From positions 1-64,000 of the forward strand of contig JAJDYI010000015.1 in NCBI GenBank assembly GCA_022825235.1: a stretch of DNA of 64,000 nucleotides, in the 5' to 3' direction. Origin of the DNA: Alphaproteobacteria bacterium (GTDB taxonomy: Bacteria > Pseudomonadota > Alphaproteobacteria > TMED109). Positions 17,632 through 26,828 of the stretch are shown here, piece after piece (the first letter of the stretch is position 1; each line of letters starts with the position of its first letter). The notes under the pieces were generated by a model that ran no database searches, had not been told where the DNA came from, and saw only the letters and a program-made list of their open reading frames with translations. Position numbers and translations under genes: made by a program.

Positions 17632-18996
17632 TCATCCTTCGTCTCCGGGGATCTGGTGCCAGGGAGCGCCCCGGGGCGGCGAGGCGTCGCTGAAGATGCG
17701 CTCCACGGCGAGCTCAAGATCAATCAGCGCCTCTTGCCGGCGCCGTTCCGCCGCCGCCGCGGCGCGACGGGCCGCCAGCAACCGGAGGTCCGCATCGGGC
17801 CGGGCGGCGGCAGGCAGGGTGCGCTGCCGGATCGCCGCCTCGGTCTGCTGCAGATGTGCCGCCGCGGCCGTGATCTCGGCGGCGGCAGAGGCCGATTCCC
17901 GGCCGGCCGTGGCCAGCCGCGTCCAGGCGGATTCGGCTTCGGCAAGCACCCGCGCCTGCATCTCCTCGAACGTGAGGCGCGCCTCGTCCCGGTGCGCGAG
18001 CGCGATGGCCACCTTCGCGTCGGTGATGTCGGGCACCGGCACCATGGCGCCGGCCAGACGCAGCACCAGATCCTTCTGGTCCCACAGGATTCCCGGCTCC
18101 AGCCAGAGATCGGGTGTCAGCGCGGCGAGGGTGACCCGGAGTTGCGCCTCCGCCGCCCCGTACCCCGCAATCGCGACGAGCACGTCGGAACGGCGCACCA
18201 GGGCCCGACGGAGCATCGCGTCAAACTGGCCGGGGTCGACTTCCGGGGGCAGCAACTCGCCGACCGGCGGGCGGATCGCACGTCCCTCGACCGCCGTCCG
18301 CGACACCCCGAGGGCCGCGGCGAGCTCCGTCTCGGCCTCGACTGCCCGCGACCTGGCGGCGTCGAGGGAGAGCCGTGCCTGCTGCGCCCGGGCCGCCGCG
18401 AGCTGCGCATCCGTCAGGCGGGCGACCCCGGCCTGGACCCCCTGCTCCAGCGTTGCCTCCACCTCGGTGCGCAACGCCACTTCTTCCTCGGCCAGCGCGA
18501 TCTCGAGGCGGGTGTGTGCGATCCGGACCAGCGCCTTCAGAATCTGGTCGCGCACCTGCCATCCGACACGGTCCAGCGCCCACTGCGCCGAGACGCGCTC
18601 GGCGATGGCGGCGTCGGTCTTGGCGGTTCGCAGCGCCTCCCGGGTGAAGGGTCGTTCCACCGACAGCCCCAGCGTCCACGGCGCTCCCTCGCTGTGGTAC
18701 TCGATCTCCGACGCGTACACGAACGGCTGGTTCACCCGGGTCAGCTGCACGTCCGCCATGGCGCGGGCCAGGCGCGCCTCGGCGCGACGGCGCGACGGCG
18801 CGTGCTCGATCGCCGCCAGCACCAGGACCCCGGCGTCGATGGGCCCATCCCCGCCCGGCAACGCAATCTGGAGGCGGTCGAACGCGGTCACGTCGGGGTT
18901 CAGCGGCCGGGCCGGCACCTCCGGACCCTGGCACGCGGCGACGGCCAGCGTGCAGGCAAGCGCCAGCCCGCGGTACGTTTGAACCTGGCCCGTCAT
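17632..18996 (-). CDS. Outer-membrane efflux factor (TolC/CusC family lipoprotein)
   Basis: A 454-residue TolC-like protein with the two repeated long helical segments of the outer-membrane efflux family (about 60-250 and 260-440). The signal peptide ends in LAVAAC, so Cys22 is probably lipidated and the protein sits in the outer membrane as a lipoprotein, like CusC and OprM. It is first of the three-gene efflux set (factor, adaptor, pump), all on the minus strand and closely spaced. The longer open frame to 19419 is not supported; the ATG at 18996 directly follows the stop of a small ORF. Confidence 0.83.
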   Translation of the reverse strand: MTGQVQTYRGLALACTLAVAACQGPEVPARPLNPDVTAFDRLQIALPGGDGPIDAGVLVLAAIEHAPSRRRAEARLARAMADVQLTRVNQPFVYASEIEYHSEGAPWTLGLSVERPFTREALRTAKTDAAIAERVSAQWALDRVGWQVRDQILKALVRIAHTRLEIALAEEEVALRTEVEATLEQGVQAGVARLTDAQLAAARAQQARLSLDAARSRAVEAETELAAALGVSRTAVEGRAIRPPVGELLPPEVDPGQFDAMLRRALVRRSDVLVAIAGYGAAEAQLRVTLAALTPDLWLEPGILWDQKDLVLRLAGAMVPVPDITDAKVAIALAHRDEARLTFEEMQARVLAEAESAWTRLATAGRESASAAAEITAAAAHLQQTEAAIRQRTLPAAARPDADLRLLAARRAAAAAERRRQEALIDLELAVERIFSDASPPRGAPWHQIPGDEG

Positions 18997-18998
18997 GG

Positions 18999-19205
18999 CT
19001 AGTCCTCGCTCTGCACAGCCTCCGCAAGCCGCCGCTTCGCGCGACCGGCCAGACGACCCAGCCGGCGCGCCGGCGACGGATCGTTCGCGATCTCGCGCGC
19101 CTGGCGAACCGCTGTGGCGGCCGTATCCGCCGCCGCTCTCTGCACGCGCGGGTCCGCCGCTGCCCGGCGGATCAGCAGGCGCGCAATGGACCCGATAAGT
19201 GCCAT
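18999..19205 (-). CDS. Small protein of unknown function upstream of the efflux operon
   Basis: A 68-residue, Arg/Ala-rich, probably helical protein (MALIGSIARLLIRR…) ending two bases before the outer-membrane factor start. The tight spacing and GC-rich third positions suggest a real, co-transcribed gene. It has no Cys or His cluster, no clear signal peptide, and resembles no family I know. It could simply be a leader ORF that opens translation of the efflux operon. Confidence 0.5.
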   Translation of the reverse strand: MALIGSIARLLIRRAAADPRVQRAAADTAATAVRQAREIANDPSPARRLGRLAGRAKRRLAEAVQSED

Positions 19206-19343
19206 AGCCGATCAGCATACCACCACGCGCCTCCAGCCGGCCGCAGGGGCCTGCCGAATCAGGCTCTGCCCGCGCCGCCGGGTCGGGGCGCCGGCCCGGT
19301 GCTAATCTCCTGTCCTCTCGTCGCTCAACCCCCTGCAACGCCG

Positions 19344-19934
19344 ATGCCGTACCGATCCCTGCAGCCGCTCGTCGCGACCGCCGCGCTGGCCGTCGTCCTC
19401 GCCACCGCCCCCGCAGCACCCGCCCGTTCGGCCGAATACGTGGTCGATCCCGACCACTCGTTCATCCAGTTCCGCACGCAACACCTGGGCTTCAGCTGGC
19501 TGGCCGGACGCTTCAACCGCTTCGACGGGAGCATGACGTACGACCCCGCGGCCGGCCCCGACGCGCAGGGGATCCGCGTGACGATCGATGCCGCGAGCCT
19601 CGACACCAATCACGCGGAACGGGACAAGCACCTTCGCGGCGAGGATTTCTTCGACGTCGAGCAGTTTCCGACCGTGACCTTCGTCAGCACCGGCTTCGCC
19701 GGCGATGCCGGCGGCGGCACGCTGAGCGGCGACCTGACCCTGCTCGGGGTCACCAAGTCCATCTCGTTCGACGTCCGGCTGATCGGCGAGGGTGACGACC
19801 CCTGGGGCGGTTACCGCGCCGGCTTCGAGGGCACGTACGTCCTCAAGCGCCGGGACTTCGGCATGGCCTACAACCTCGGTCCCGCCGCCGAGGACGTCGA
19901 GATCCACCTGATGATCGAGGCGATCCGGCGGTAG
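19344..19934 (+). CDS. YceI-family periplasmic lipocalin-like protein
   Basis: A 196-residue YceI protein with a Sec signal peptide (hydrophobic to about residue 29, ending PARSA) and the family core: YVVDPDHSFIQF at the mature start, AGRFNRFDGSM, LSGDLTLLGVTKSISFDV and the RRDFGMAY segment. Members bind polyisoprenoids such as ubiquinone in a beta-barrel in the periplasm. The next gene encodes a cytochrome b561, the usual yceJ partner, which supports a quinone-linked redox role. The ATG at 19344 starts the signal peptide; an earlier in-frame ATG at 19299 is less likely. Confidence 0.9.
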   Translation: MPYRSLQPLVATAALAVVLATAPAAPARSAEYVVDPDHSFIQFRTQHLGFSWLAGRFNRFDGSMTYDPAAGPDAQGIRVTIDAASLDTNHAERDKHLRGEDFFDVEQFPTVTFVSTGFAGDAGGGTLSGDLTLLGVTKSISFDVRLIGEGDDPWGGYRAGFEGTYVLKRRDFGMAYNLGPAAEDVEIHLMIEAIRR

Positions 19935-19957
19935 CGGGCCCAAGATCAGGCCGCGCC

Positions 19958-20494
19958 GTGCTGTTCAACACCGGCACGCGCTACGGTCTGGCCAGCAGGG
20001 CGCTGCACTGGCTCATTGCGGCGGGGATCATCGGGCTGACCGGGCTCGGCGCCTGGATGGTGAGCCTCGGCTACTTCGACAGCTGGTACAACCGTGCGCT
20101 GGTCATCCACAGGTCGGGCGGCATGATCGTGCTGGGCCTGGCGCTCCTGTTCGCGGCTTGGAAGGTCGTGTCGCCCTCGCCGCCGCTCCAGGCTGAACTC
20201 CGTGCCTGGGAGCGCGCCGGCGCCACCGCCGTCCATGTCCTGCTGCTGGCTGCGATGTTCATCGTGCCGGCCTCCGGTTACGTGATTTCCACGTCGGCCG
20301 GCAGCGGCTTTCCGTTCCTCGGTCCCTGGGAAATACCGGCGCTGCTGCCCCGTTCCGAAACCGCACGGGATCTCGCGATCACCATTCACTACGTGGCCGC
20401 GTACGGCCTGCTGCCGGTCATCGCAGTGCACGCGGGCGCCGCGCTGAAGCACCAGTTCGTCGACAAGCACGGGACCCTGCGGCGGATGCTCTGA
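19958..20494 (+). CDS. Cytochrome b561 (YceJ type)
   Basis: A 178-residue inner-membrane di-haem cytochrome b561 with four hydrophobic helices. RALHWLIAA near the start and IHRSGG, AVHVLLL and AVHAGAALKHQF supply the haem-ligating histidines. Such proteins exchange electrons with the quinone pool and small periplasmic acceptors. It begins 23 bases after the YceI gene; together they form the common yceI-yceJ unit. Confidence 0.9.
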   Translation: MLFNTGTRYGLASRALHWLIAAGIIGLTGLGAWMVSLGYFDSWYNRALVIHRSGGMIVLGLALLFAAWKVVSPSPPLQAELRAWERAGATAVHVLLLAAMFIVPASGYVISTSAGSGFPFLGPWEIPALLPRSETARDLAITIHYVAAYGLLPVIAVHAGAALKHQFVDKHGTLRRML

Positions 20495-20545
20495 GCGGGC
20501 CGGCGATCCGCAGGACCGTCACCCGGGGCGCGGATCACGCCGGCG

Positions 20546-21337
20546 CTAGCGGCCCTGGAACACCGGTTTCCGTTTCTCGACGAAGGCCTTCGACGCCTCC
20601 AGGTGATCCTCCGTGAAGCCGGAACGGCTGTGGTTCCGGGCTTCCAGGTCAAGCGCCTCGGAGAGCGACGCTGTCCAGGCGCCGTTGAGGTTCTGCTTCA
20701 TGTACGCCAGCGCCACGCGCGGGCCCGCCGCCAGCCCCTCGGCCAGCGACCGGGTCTCCGCCTCCAACGTGTCGGCGGCCACGACCCGGTTCAGGATGCC
20801 GAGCTTGCGGGCTTCGTCGGCCGAGAGCCGGGCGGCCGTCAGATACATTTCCTTGGCCTTGCCGGCGCCCACCAGCCGCGCCAGGAACCAGGATCCCCCG
20901 AAGTCGCCGGACAATCCGACCTGGGCGAACGCCGTCGTGAGCAGCGCGGTCTCGTCGGCCACCCGGAGGTCGCAGGCCAGCGCGACCGACAGCCCGGCTC
21001 CCGCGGCCGGCCCCCGGATCATGGCAATCACCGGCTTCGGCATCTCGTAGATGACGCGGCTTACCTCCATCCGCCGCCGCAGTGCCTGGGTGCGGCCCTC
21101 CAGGCTGTCATCCTGCAGAGACCCCTCGGCCATGCCCTTGACGTCCCCACCGGCGCAGAACCCGCGGCCGGCGCCGGTCAGCACCACGCAGCCGATGGCC
21201 TGGTCGGACGCCAGCCGCAGCATCGAAGCAAGGAGATCATCCAGCATCTCGTTGCTCATCGCGTTCAGGCGGTCCGGGCGATTCAGGGTCAGCCAGGCGA
21301 CGCCACGGTCGCGCGTTTCCAGGAGATGGTCTGACAT
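20546..21337 (-). CDS. Enoyl-CoA hydratase/isomerase family protein
   Basis: A 263-residue crotonase-fold enzyme. The oxyanion-hole segments are GRGFCAGGDVKGMAEG (about residues 57-72) and RGPAAGAGLSVALACDLRVA (about 109-128). The AFAQVGLSGDFGGSW region usually carries a catalytic acid; here the second catalytic Glu of true hydratases is not obvious, so the exact reaction is open. GGAGGCAG precedes the ATG. It lies in the same direction as the VOC gene upstream, about 100 bases away. Confidence 0.86.
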   Translation of the reverse strand: MSDHLLETRDRGVAWLTLNRPDRLNAMSNEMLDDLLASMLRLASDQAIGCVVLTGAGRGFCAGGDVKGMAEGSLQDDSLEGRTQALRRRMEVSRVIYEMPKPVIAMIRGPAAGAGLSVALACDLRVADETALLTTAFAQVGLSGDFGGSWFLARLVGAGKAKEMYLTAARLSADEARKLGILNRVVAADTLEAETRSLAEGLAAGPRVALAYMKQNLNGAWTASLSEALDLEARNHSRSGFTEDHLEASKAFVEKRKPVFQGR

Positions 21338-21400
21338 CAGTAACTGCCTCCGAGGTCCATCGGCCCGCCGTGGCGCCGGCGTTCAGGGGTGCCGCCGGCC

Positions 21401-21423
21401 GACCGGCCGGCCGGCCGGCCGGT
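21401..21423. repeat. Tandem CCGG repeat
   Basis: Five tandem CCGG tetramers lie between the VOC gene stop and the enoyl-CoA hydratase start, both on the minus strand. The run is self-complementary and could form a hairpin in RNA, but it has no T-tract and no clear role. Confidence 0.6.
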
Positions 21424-21439
21424 GAGGGTCCCCGATTGG

Positions 21440-22204
21440 TCACACGAGCGCAAATCGCATGCCACCGATCCGGATCTCGTTGCCCTCCTGCGGCAATCCG
21501 AGGGAGTGCGCGCTGGCCAGCGCCGCCTCGGCATCCCCGGCCCGCAAGTCCACGCCGGCCAGACCTTCGCCGCGCCCGTCGGACGCCACGACGAACCGCA
21601 GGTCAGCGTTTGCCAGGGGCAGCGTCGCGACGGCGGCTTCATCACGGACCAGCGGGATCTCCGCAATGGCGCTCCAGCGCTCGGCCAGGGCGTCCGGATC
21701 GGGGCTCTGGATTTCCGCAGCGACGATCGCCGCCACCACATGCGTCCGAACGAACGACTGCCAGTCGGGGCCGGCCGGATGCCAGGGGCCGTCTCCGGCA
21801 TCACCGTCCGCCTGACGGTCGATCTCGAAGAACGTGCCGCCCGTGTCCCTGGGATGCAGCTGCATGCCCTGGAACTGCCCATAGGCGAGCGGGTTGGCGA
21901 CACGAACCCCGAGTTCATCCACCCGCCTGCGGCGCCGGTCCAGGTCGTCGCACTGCGTGATGACCATGTAGCCGCCGTCCCCCCCGCGGCGCTCCAGGTA
22001 GCGGCCCGCCGCGGTGCCGGGGCGGGTCGGCGCCACCACCTCCAGGAACTGGTTGCCCACCGGCATCAGCGCATTGACGAGGCCGTACTGGGCGACGGCG
22101 GCGTCGACGTAACAGATCTCCAGCCCGAAGACCCGCCGCAATTCCGCGACCACCGGGTCCAGGTCGCCGGCGACCAGGCAGATTTGCCGAAGCCTGAGTT
22201 CCAT
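21440..22204 (-). CDS. VOC (glyoxalase/bleomycin-resistance) superfamily protein
   Basis: A 254-residue two-module VOC protein. An N-terminal betaalphabetabetabeta unit opens [16 protein letters not shown] and a second module follows from about residue 150. [14 protein letters not shown] holds a likely metal-ligand Glu. These folds host glyoxalases, extradiol dioxygenases and related metal enzymes; which one cannot be said. A strong GGAGGAGGAAT site lies before the ATG at 22204; the frame is open to 22255 without support. It probably shares a transcript with the class IV aminotransferase upstream. Confidence 0.75.
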   Translation of the reverse strand: MELRLRQICLVAGDLDPVVAELRRVFGLEICYVDAAVAQYGLVNALMPVGNQFLEVVAPTRPGTAAGRYLERRGGDGGYMVITQCDDLDRRRRRVDELGVRVANPLAYGQFQGMQLHPRDTGGTFFEIDRQADGDAGDGPWHPAGPDWQSFVRTHVVAAIVAAEIQSPDPDALAERWSAIAEIPLVRDEAAVATLPLANADLRFVVASDGRGEGLAGVDLRAGDAEAALASAHSLGLPQEGNEIRIGGMRFALV

Positions 22205-22300
22205 GGCGACATTCCTCCTCCGGCACTGCAGTCCGGCGCGGACGGCGCATGGCACGCCAATCTCGATGGCAGGCCCCGCTCGAACGCCCCCCGTCCGGCG

Positions 22301-23155
22301 CTACAGCGGCTCCGTCTCGGCGAACGCCCAGTAGGCCTCCCGTGCCGCACGATAGAGGGGGCCCACGGAAAACTCGTGATCGTCGACGCGGGTAATCGGC
22401 AACACCTTGCCCCAGTTCCCGGTGCTGAACACCTCGTCGGCGCCCGTGACGTCTTCCAGCGAAACCGTCCGCTCAACGACTTCGATTCCGCGCTCGCCCA
22501 GGAGCGCGGCTACCCGCAGCTTGGTGATGCCGTTGAGAAACGTCCGGTTCCAAACCGGCGTGATCGCGACCCCGTCCCGACCCAGCCAGATGTTGGCCGA
22601 CGCAAGCTCCGCCACATTGCCGTCGCCGTCCAGCATCAGCGCGTTGTCGAAGCCGCGCCGCTCGGCATCCTGCAGGGCCCGCGATCCATTGGGATACAGG
22701 CACGAAGCCTTGGCTTCGGTCGGGGCCATGTCCGGACCGGGGCGACGGAACGGGCTCACGGTGATCGACCGCCCGTGCGCGGCCGGCATCGCCATCCGCA
22801 TCAGCGACAGCAGGAACCGTGTGCTGCCCGGCTCGGGCGTGAGAAATCCCCGCGCGGCGTACAGGGACGGGCGGATGTAGAGTTCGGCACCGGTCTCGAA
22901 GCGGCGCGCTCCTTCGCGCGCGAGGGCCTCGATCGTCGGCGCGTCGACCGGCTGGTCCAGACCCATGACGGCCGCCGAACGCAGCAATCGTTCGCAGTGA
23001 CGGCGGAGGTCGGGGACGCAGTCGTTGAACAACCGCGCCCCGTCGAAGACGGCCGTGCCGTGCATGTAGCTCTGGCTGAGCGCGCCGATCAGCGGCGGGT
23101 CGCCCTCGTGCCACGTTCCGTCGGCATAAACGAGACTGTCCATCCTGCGCTCCAT
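22301..23155 (-). CDS. Class IV PLP-dependent aminotransferase (branched-chain / D-amino-acid type)
   Basis: A 284-residue fold-type IV aminotransferase. The PLP lysine is Lys149 in TEAKASCLY, followed by the [26 protein letters not shown] segment that binds the phosphate in BCATs, and the substrate-shaping STGN region near residue 240. BCATs interconvert Leu/Ile/Val with their 2-oxoacids. The divergent region before the lysine means D-amino-acid or ω-amine substrates are also possible. The start may be 23155 or 23143 (MDSLVY). Confidence 0.85.
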   Translation of the reverse strand: MERRMDSLVYADGTWHEGDPPLIGALSQSYMHGTAVFDGARLFNDCVPDLRRHCERLLRSAAVMGLDQPVDAPTIEALAREGARRFETGAELYIRPSLYAARGFLTPEPGSTRFLLSLMRMAMPAAHGRSITVSPFRRPGPDMAPTEAKASCLYPNGSRALQDAERRGFDNALMLDGDGNVAELASANIWLGRDGVAITPVWNRTFLNGITKLRVAALLGERGIEVVERTVSLEDVTGADEVFSTGNWGKVLPITRVDDHEFSVGPLYRAAREAYWAFAETEPL

Positions 23156-23344
23156 ACCCCCGCCGAGAGCCGTCGCAACCGCCGCCTGAGTAGGCCGAAC
23201 GCGCCGATTTGGAGTTGCGGGCTACGCAAAGTACCATGGGCGGGCTGTCGACGTGGCGGCGCCTTCGTGATGGAGGGAGTGTCACGCCGGCCATCCGTCC
23301 CGGACCTGCACTGTGGGCCCGGACACAACGAGGAGGAAGTTGAC

Positions 23345-23794
23345 ATGAATTTGACTGTCAACGGCAGCCCGCAGGAATTCGGCGGCGACCCGAACATGCC
23401 CCTGCTTTGGTACGTCCGAGATGTCCTCGGGCTGACCGGGAGCAAGTTCGCGTGCGGCACCGGCCTTTGCGGGTCTTGCACCGTCCATGTGGGCGGTGAA
23501 GCGGTGCGGGCGTGCGTCACGCCTGTATCGGCCGCTGAGGGGATGGAAGTGACCACGATCGAAGGCCTGGACGCGGAGGGCAACCACCCCGTGCAGCGCG
23601 CCTGGCGTGCCCACAACGTCCCGCAGTGCGGCTACTGTCAGTCTGGCCAGATCATGCAAGCGGCGGCCCTGCTTTCCCAGAACCCGGATCCCTCGGATCA
23701 GGAGATTATGGACGGCATGAGCGGCAACATCTGCCGGTGCGGCACGTACCAGCGGATTTTCGCCGCCGTGAAAACGGCAGCGAAGGAGGTCTGA
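23345..23794 (+). CDS. iorA: Isoquinoline 1-oxidoreductase-type [2Fe-2S] subunit
   Basis: A 149-residue small subunit of a molybdenum hydroxylase. The plant-ferredoxin-like domain binds a first [2Fe-2S] cluster with Cys37, Cys42, Cys45 and Cys57. The helical domain binds a second with Cys95, Cys98, Cys130 and Cys132 (CGYCQSGQ and CRC). It passes electrons from the molybdenum site of the large subunit. AGGAGGAAG precedes the ATG, and the next gene starts two bases after the stop. The two-subunit make-up without an FAD subunit is the isoquinoline oxidoreductase/aldehyde dehydrogenase arrangement. The substrate is not certain. Confidence 0.88.
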   Translation: MNLTVNGSPQEFGGDPNMPLLWYVRDVLGLTGSKFACGTGLCGSCTVHVGGEAVRACVTPVSAAEGMEVTTIEGLDAEGNHPVQRAWRAHNVPQCGYCQSGQIMQAAALLSQNPDPSDQEIMDGMSGNICRCGTYQRIFAAVKTAAKEV

Positions 23795-23796
23795 CC

Positions 23797-26085
23797 ATGA
23801 CGATGCTTACTAATCTGAGCCGACGGACGGTTCTCAAGGGCATTGCCGGCACCAGTGGCTTCGTCATTGGCGCCCGCATTGGCGCGGACCAGCTGCTTGG
23901 CCTTCCCGCCAACGCGGCCGAGGGGAAGCTCGAAGCCAACCTCTTCGTCGCGGTTGACGGTGACGGGTCCGTCACCATCACCTGCGCCCGGTCCGAGATG
24001 GGTCAGGGCGTCCGCACCTCGCTCCCGATGATCATCGCCGACGAGATGGAAGCCGACTGGGCTCGCTGCTCGGTCGTGCAGGCTGACGCCGAACAGAAGT
24101 GGAACGACTTCGGGCAGGAACTCGACACCGACGGTTCCCGTTCGGTCCGCCGCGACATCAACCATCTCCGGGCTGCCGGCGCCGGCGCGCGCAAGATGCT
24201 CGAAATGGCTGCGGCCGAGATGTGGGGCGTGCCAGCTGAAGAGTGTGTCGCGCAGAACCACCGCGTGAGCCACGCTCCGAGCGGCCGCTCCGCCGACTTC
24301 GGCGAGCTCGTCGCCACCGCTTCCGGCCTCGAGGCCCCGGACCCGGCAACGGTCCAGGTCAAGGACCGGAGCGACTGGAAGTACATCGCCAACGAATCCG
24401 CCTTCACGCCGGACGCCTACGTCGACCTGGTCGACATGACCACCGGCAAGGGCATGTTCGGTGCGGACACGATGCTGGACGGCATGAAGACTGCCGTCGT
24501 TGCGCGTTCACCGGTGTACCGCGGCAAGGTGGAGAGCTACGACGACTCCGCCGCCATGGCCATCACGGGTGTCCGTGGCACGGTCGAGCTGCCGATGCCC
24601 GAGCTTCCGATCGCCTTCAAGCAGCTGGGTGGTGTCGCGGTGATCGCCGACAACACTTGGGCTGCCCTGGAAGGCCGAAAGGCGCTCGACATCCAGTGGT
24701 CCGACTCCGAGAACAGCGCTCTCGACAGCCCGTCGTACGACGCTGCGCTGCGCAAGGCGGCGGCGGAGCCCGGCACCACGATCCGTGAACGCGGCAGCTA
24801 CGAGCTGGCCCGTGACAAGGCGTCAGCGAAGGAGTTCACCCGCGAGTACTTCGTGCCGTTCTTCATCCACACACCGATGGAGCCACCGGCAGCGGTCGCC
24901 AACTACCAGGACGGCAAGGTCGAGATCTGGGCAGCCTCCCAGCATCCGATGGCTGTCCGGGACACGATCGCCGAGGTGCTCGGCATCGAGAAGGAAAATG
25001 TGCTGGTGCACATCACCCTCCTCGGTGGCGGGTTCGGCCGGAAATCCAAGGCGGACTACGCCGTGGAAGCGGCCTACCTCTCACGCGAGGTCGGCGCCCC
25101 GGTGCGGCTGGTCTGGACCCGTGAAGACGAAGTCCAGAACGGCTACTACCACGCTGCCAGCGCACAGAGCATCAGCGCGGTGATCGACGCCGGACGGGTG
25201 TCCGGATGGCGCCACGGTGTCGCGTTCCCCTCCATCCTGGGTCTGTGGGTCCCGGAACAGAAGATCGGGTTCAACATTGAGCACGGTCTCGGCCTGATTG
25301 ACATGCCCTACAACTCGATCGAGAACATTCGCATCGAGAACGGGGATGCCAACCTGCACACCCGGATCGGCTGGTACCGCTCCGTGAACAACATCCAGCA
25401 CTCCTTCGCGATCAACAGCTTCGCGAACGAGCTGGCACACGAAATCGGCCGCGACCCGGTCGAGTTCCAGCTGGAGCTGATCGGCGAACCGGCGATCATC
25501 GACCTGACGAAAGAGAAGGTCGAGGACTACTGGAACTACGGTGACCCGATCGAGGACTACCCGATCGACACCGGGCGTCTGGCTGGCGTCCTGCGGAAGG
25601 CACGCGATGTATCCGGCTACGGAAAGTCGCTTCCGAAGGGACACGGCCTCGGCCTCGCGGTGCACCGTTCGTTCCTGTCCTACATCGCCCAGGCGGTGCG
25701 GGTGCAGGTCTCGGACGACGGCAACTACACCGTCACGCGGGTCGACACGGTGCTGGACTGCGGTCTGGGCGCCAACCCGGAACGGATCCGGGCCCAGTGC
25801 GAAGGCGCTGCCGTCTACGGCAACACCATCGCCCGGTTCGGCCAGATTACGTACGGCCAAGGCGCGGTGAACGAGAGCAACTTCCACGACTACCCTGTGT
25901 CGCGGATCGACGACTCTCCGCTCAACGTGCATCTCCACCGGATCGAGAACGACCACATTCCGAGTGGTGTCGGCGAGCCGATGGTGCCGCCGTTCGCTCC
26001 GGCTCTGGCCAACGCGATCTTCGACGCGACCGGGAAGCGGATTCGCAATCTGCCGATCCGGCCGGAAGACATCGCCGCCGGCTGA
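23797..26085 (+). CDS. iorB: Isoquinoline 1-oxidoreductase-type molybdopterin subunit, Tat-exported
   Basis: A 762-residue xanthine-oxidase-family large subunit with a twin-arginine signal (SRRTVLKG, residues 8-15), so the folded complex is probably periplasmic and carries the small subunit with it. Molybdopterin-binding segments include GGGFGRK, and EMGQGVRT occurs near the N-terminus. The catalytic Glu is in GVGEPMVPPF near the C-terminus. It hydroxylates an aldehyde or N-heterocycle with water as oxygen donor. Its codon use favours a restricted set of C-ending codons, suggesting high expression. It is followed by a strong terminator; no cofactor-insertion chaperone gene is adjacent. Confidence 0.88.
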   Translation: MTMLTNLSRRTVLKGIAGTSGFVIGARIGADQLLGLPANAAEGKLEANLFVAVDGDGSVTITCARSEMGQGVRTSLPMIIADEMEADWARCSVVQADAEQKWNDFGQELDTDGSRSVRRDINHLRAAGAGARKMLEMAAAEMWGVPAEECVAQNHRVSHAPSGRSADFGELVATASGLEAPDPATVQVKDRSDWKYIANESAFTPDAYVDLVDMTTGKGMFGADTMLDGMKTAVVARSPVYRGKVESYDDSAAMAITGVRGTVELPMPELPIAFKQLGGVAVIADNTWAALEGRKALDIQWSDSENSALDSPSYDAALRKAAAEPGTTIRERGSYELARDKASAKEFTREYFVPFFIHTPMEPPAAVANYQDGKVEIWAASQHPMAVRDTIAEVLGIEKENVLVHITLLGGGFGRKSKADYAVEAAYLSREVGAPVRLVWTREDEVQNGYYHAASAQSISAVIDAGRVSGWRHGVAFPSILGLWVPEQKIGFNIEHGLGLIDMPYNSIENIRIENGDANLHTRIGWYRSVNNIQHSFAINSFANELAHEIGRDPVEFQLELIGEPAIIDLTKEKVEDYWNYGDPIEDYPIDTGRLAGVLRKARDVSGYGKSLPKGHGLGLAVHRSFLSYIAQAVRVQVSDDGNYTVTRVDTVLDCGLGANPERIRAQCEGAAVYGNTIARFGQITYGQGAVNESNFHDYPVSRIDDSPLNVHLHRIENDHIPSGVGEPMVPPFAPALANAIFDATGKRIRNLPIRPEDIAAG

Positions 26086-26142
26086 ACCAAGACGGAAACC
26101 GGGACGGGGTTCTCCCCGTTCCGGCACTCCGATGCGAACTCG

Positions 26143-26177
26143 AAAGCCGGACGGGCATCGCCCGTCCGGCTTTTTTT
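26143..26177 (+). terminator. Rho-independent terminator of iorAB
   Basis: A near-perfect 14-bp stem (AAAGCCGGACGGGC paired with GCCCGTCCGGCTTT) with a three-base loop (ATC), followed by a run of seven T. It lies 58 bases after the iorB stop and is the clearest intrinsic terminator in the window. A second, T-less hairpin sits just upstream (26098-26123). Confidence 0.92.
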
Positions 26178-26513
26178 CGTACAGCATGCCGCCGGCCACG
26201 CGCGCTCCATGGTCCCGACAGCTCCGCACCGTCTCCCGCCGGGTCAGGGTCGTTTTCGACTCTTCTTCAGGACCAACCCGGTGGGGACCGGCGGTGCCCT
26301 TGCTCCAGAGCGTGTCTCCGTCCGGACTCATCCGGCGGCCAGCACAGGTCGCGACCACCCGCTTCCTCGGCGCCACGCGGTCCATGCACCCGGCAATGCC
26401 CGACAGGCGCCATCGGCCCCCGGAAACCGGGCACGTGACGGACAAGCCTCTCGCGGCTGCATCCGCGACGGGCGCAACTTGGCAAGTCCGTCCGTTCCGT
26501 GCACCATGCGGGT
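26178..26513. other. Intergenic region, no gene seen
   Basis: About 335 bases between the iorAB terminator and a small secreted-protein gene. Open frames on both strands lack ribosome sites and recognisable products. Confidence 0.45.
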
Positions 26514-26828
26514 ATGCGAACGATGCTCCGAATCGTGACCGGCTGGATCGTGGCCGGGTGGCTGGGCGCGCACGCGCATGCCGGCGAAGAGGTACCCGTT
26601 GACGGGTTCGACGTGCTGGAGGTCTGCGCGTGCGACTGCGTCAACCAGTACGAGTTGCGGGTACAGCGTCCGGACGACGCCGAGTTGATGTGCAGAGGCC
26701 TCCGAGACGACGGCGAGTGGGCGGACGTCAAGCCGTCGCCCTACACGCCCGCCGACCCTGCCGGGCTACTGTTTCACACCCGGGATCGCTACACCGAGTT
26801 CACCTGCGAACGGCGTCCCCGCCTATGA
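26514..26828 (+). CDS. Small secreted Cys-containing protein, unknown
   Basis: A 104-residue protein with a likely Sec signal peptide (MRTMLRIVTGWIVAGWLGAH, cleavage after AHA near residue 23). The short mature domain has CACDC near its start and two later Cys. Third positions are GC-rich as in real genes here. It overlaps the convergent hydratase stop by six bases. I do not recognise the family; the CxCxC cluster and export suggest disulfides or metal binding in the periplasm. It could be a chance ORF. Confidence 0.5.
   Translation: MRTMLRIVTGWIVAGWLGAHAHAGEEVPVDGFDVLEVCACDCVNQYELRVQRPDDAELMCRGLRDDGEWADVKPSPYTPADPAGLLFHTRDRYTEFTCERRPRL

Noticed and set aside
21389-23794. 801-codon plus-strand frame ending in iorA
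   Set aside because: Only its last 149 residues (from 23345) are the iron-sulfur protein; the rest is antisense to the VOC and aminotransferase genes.
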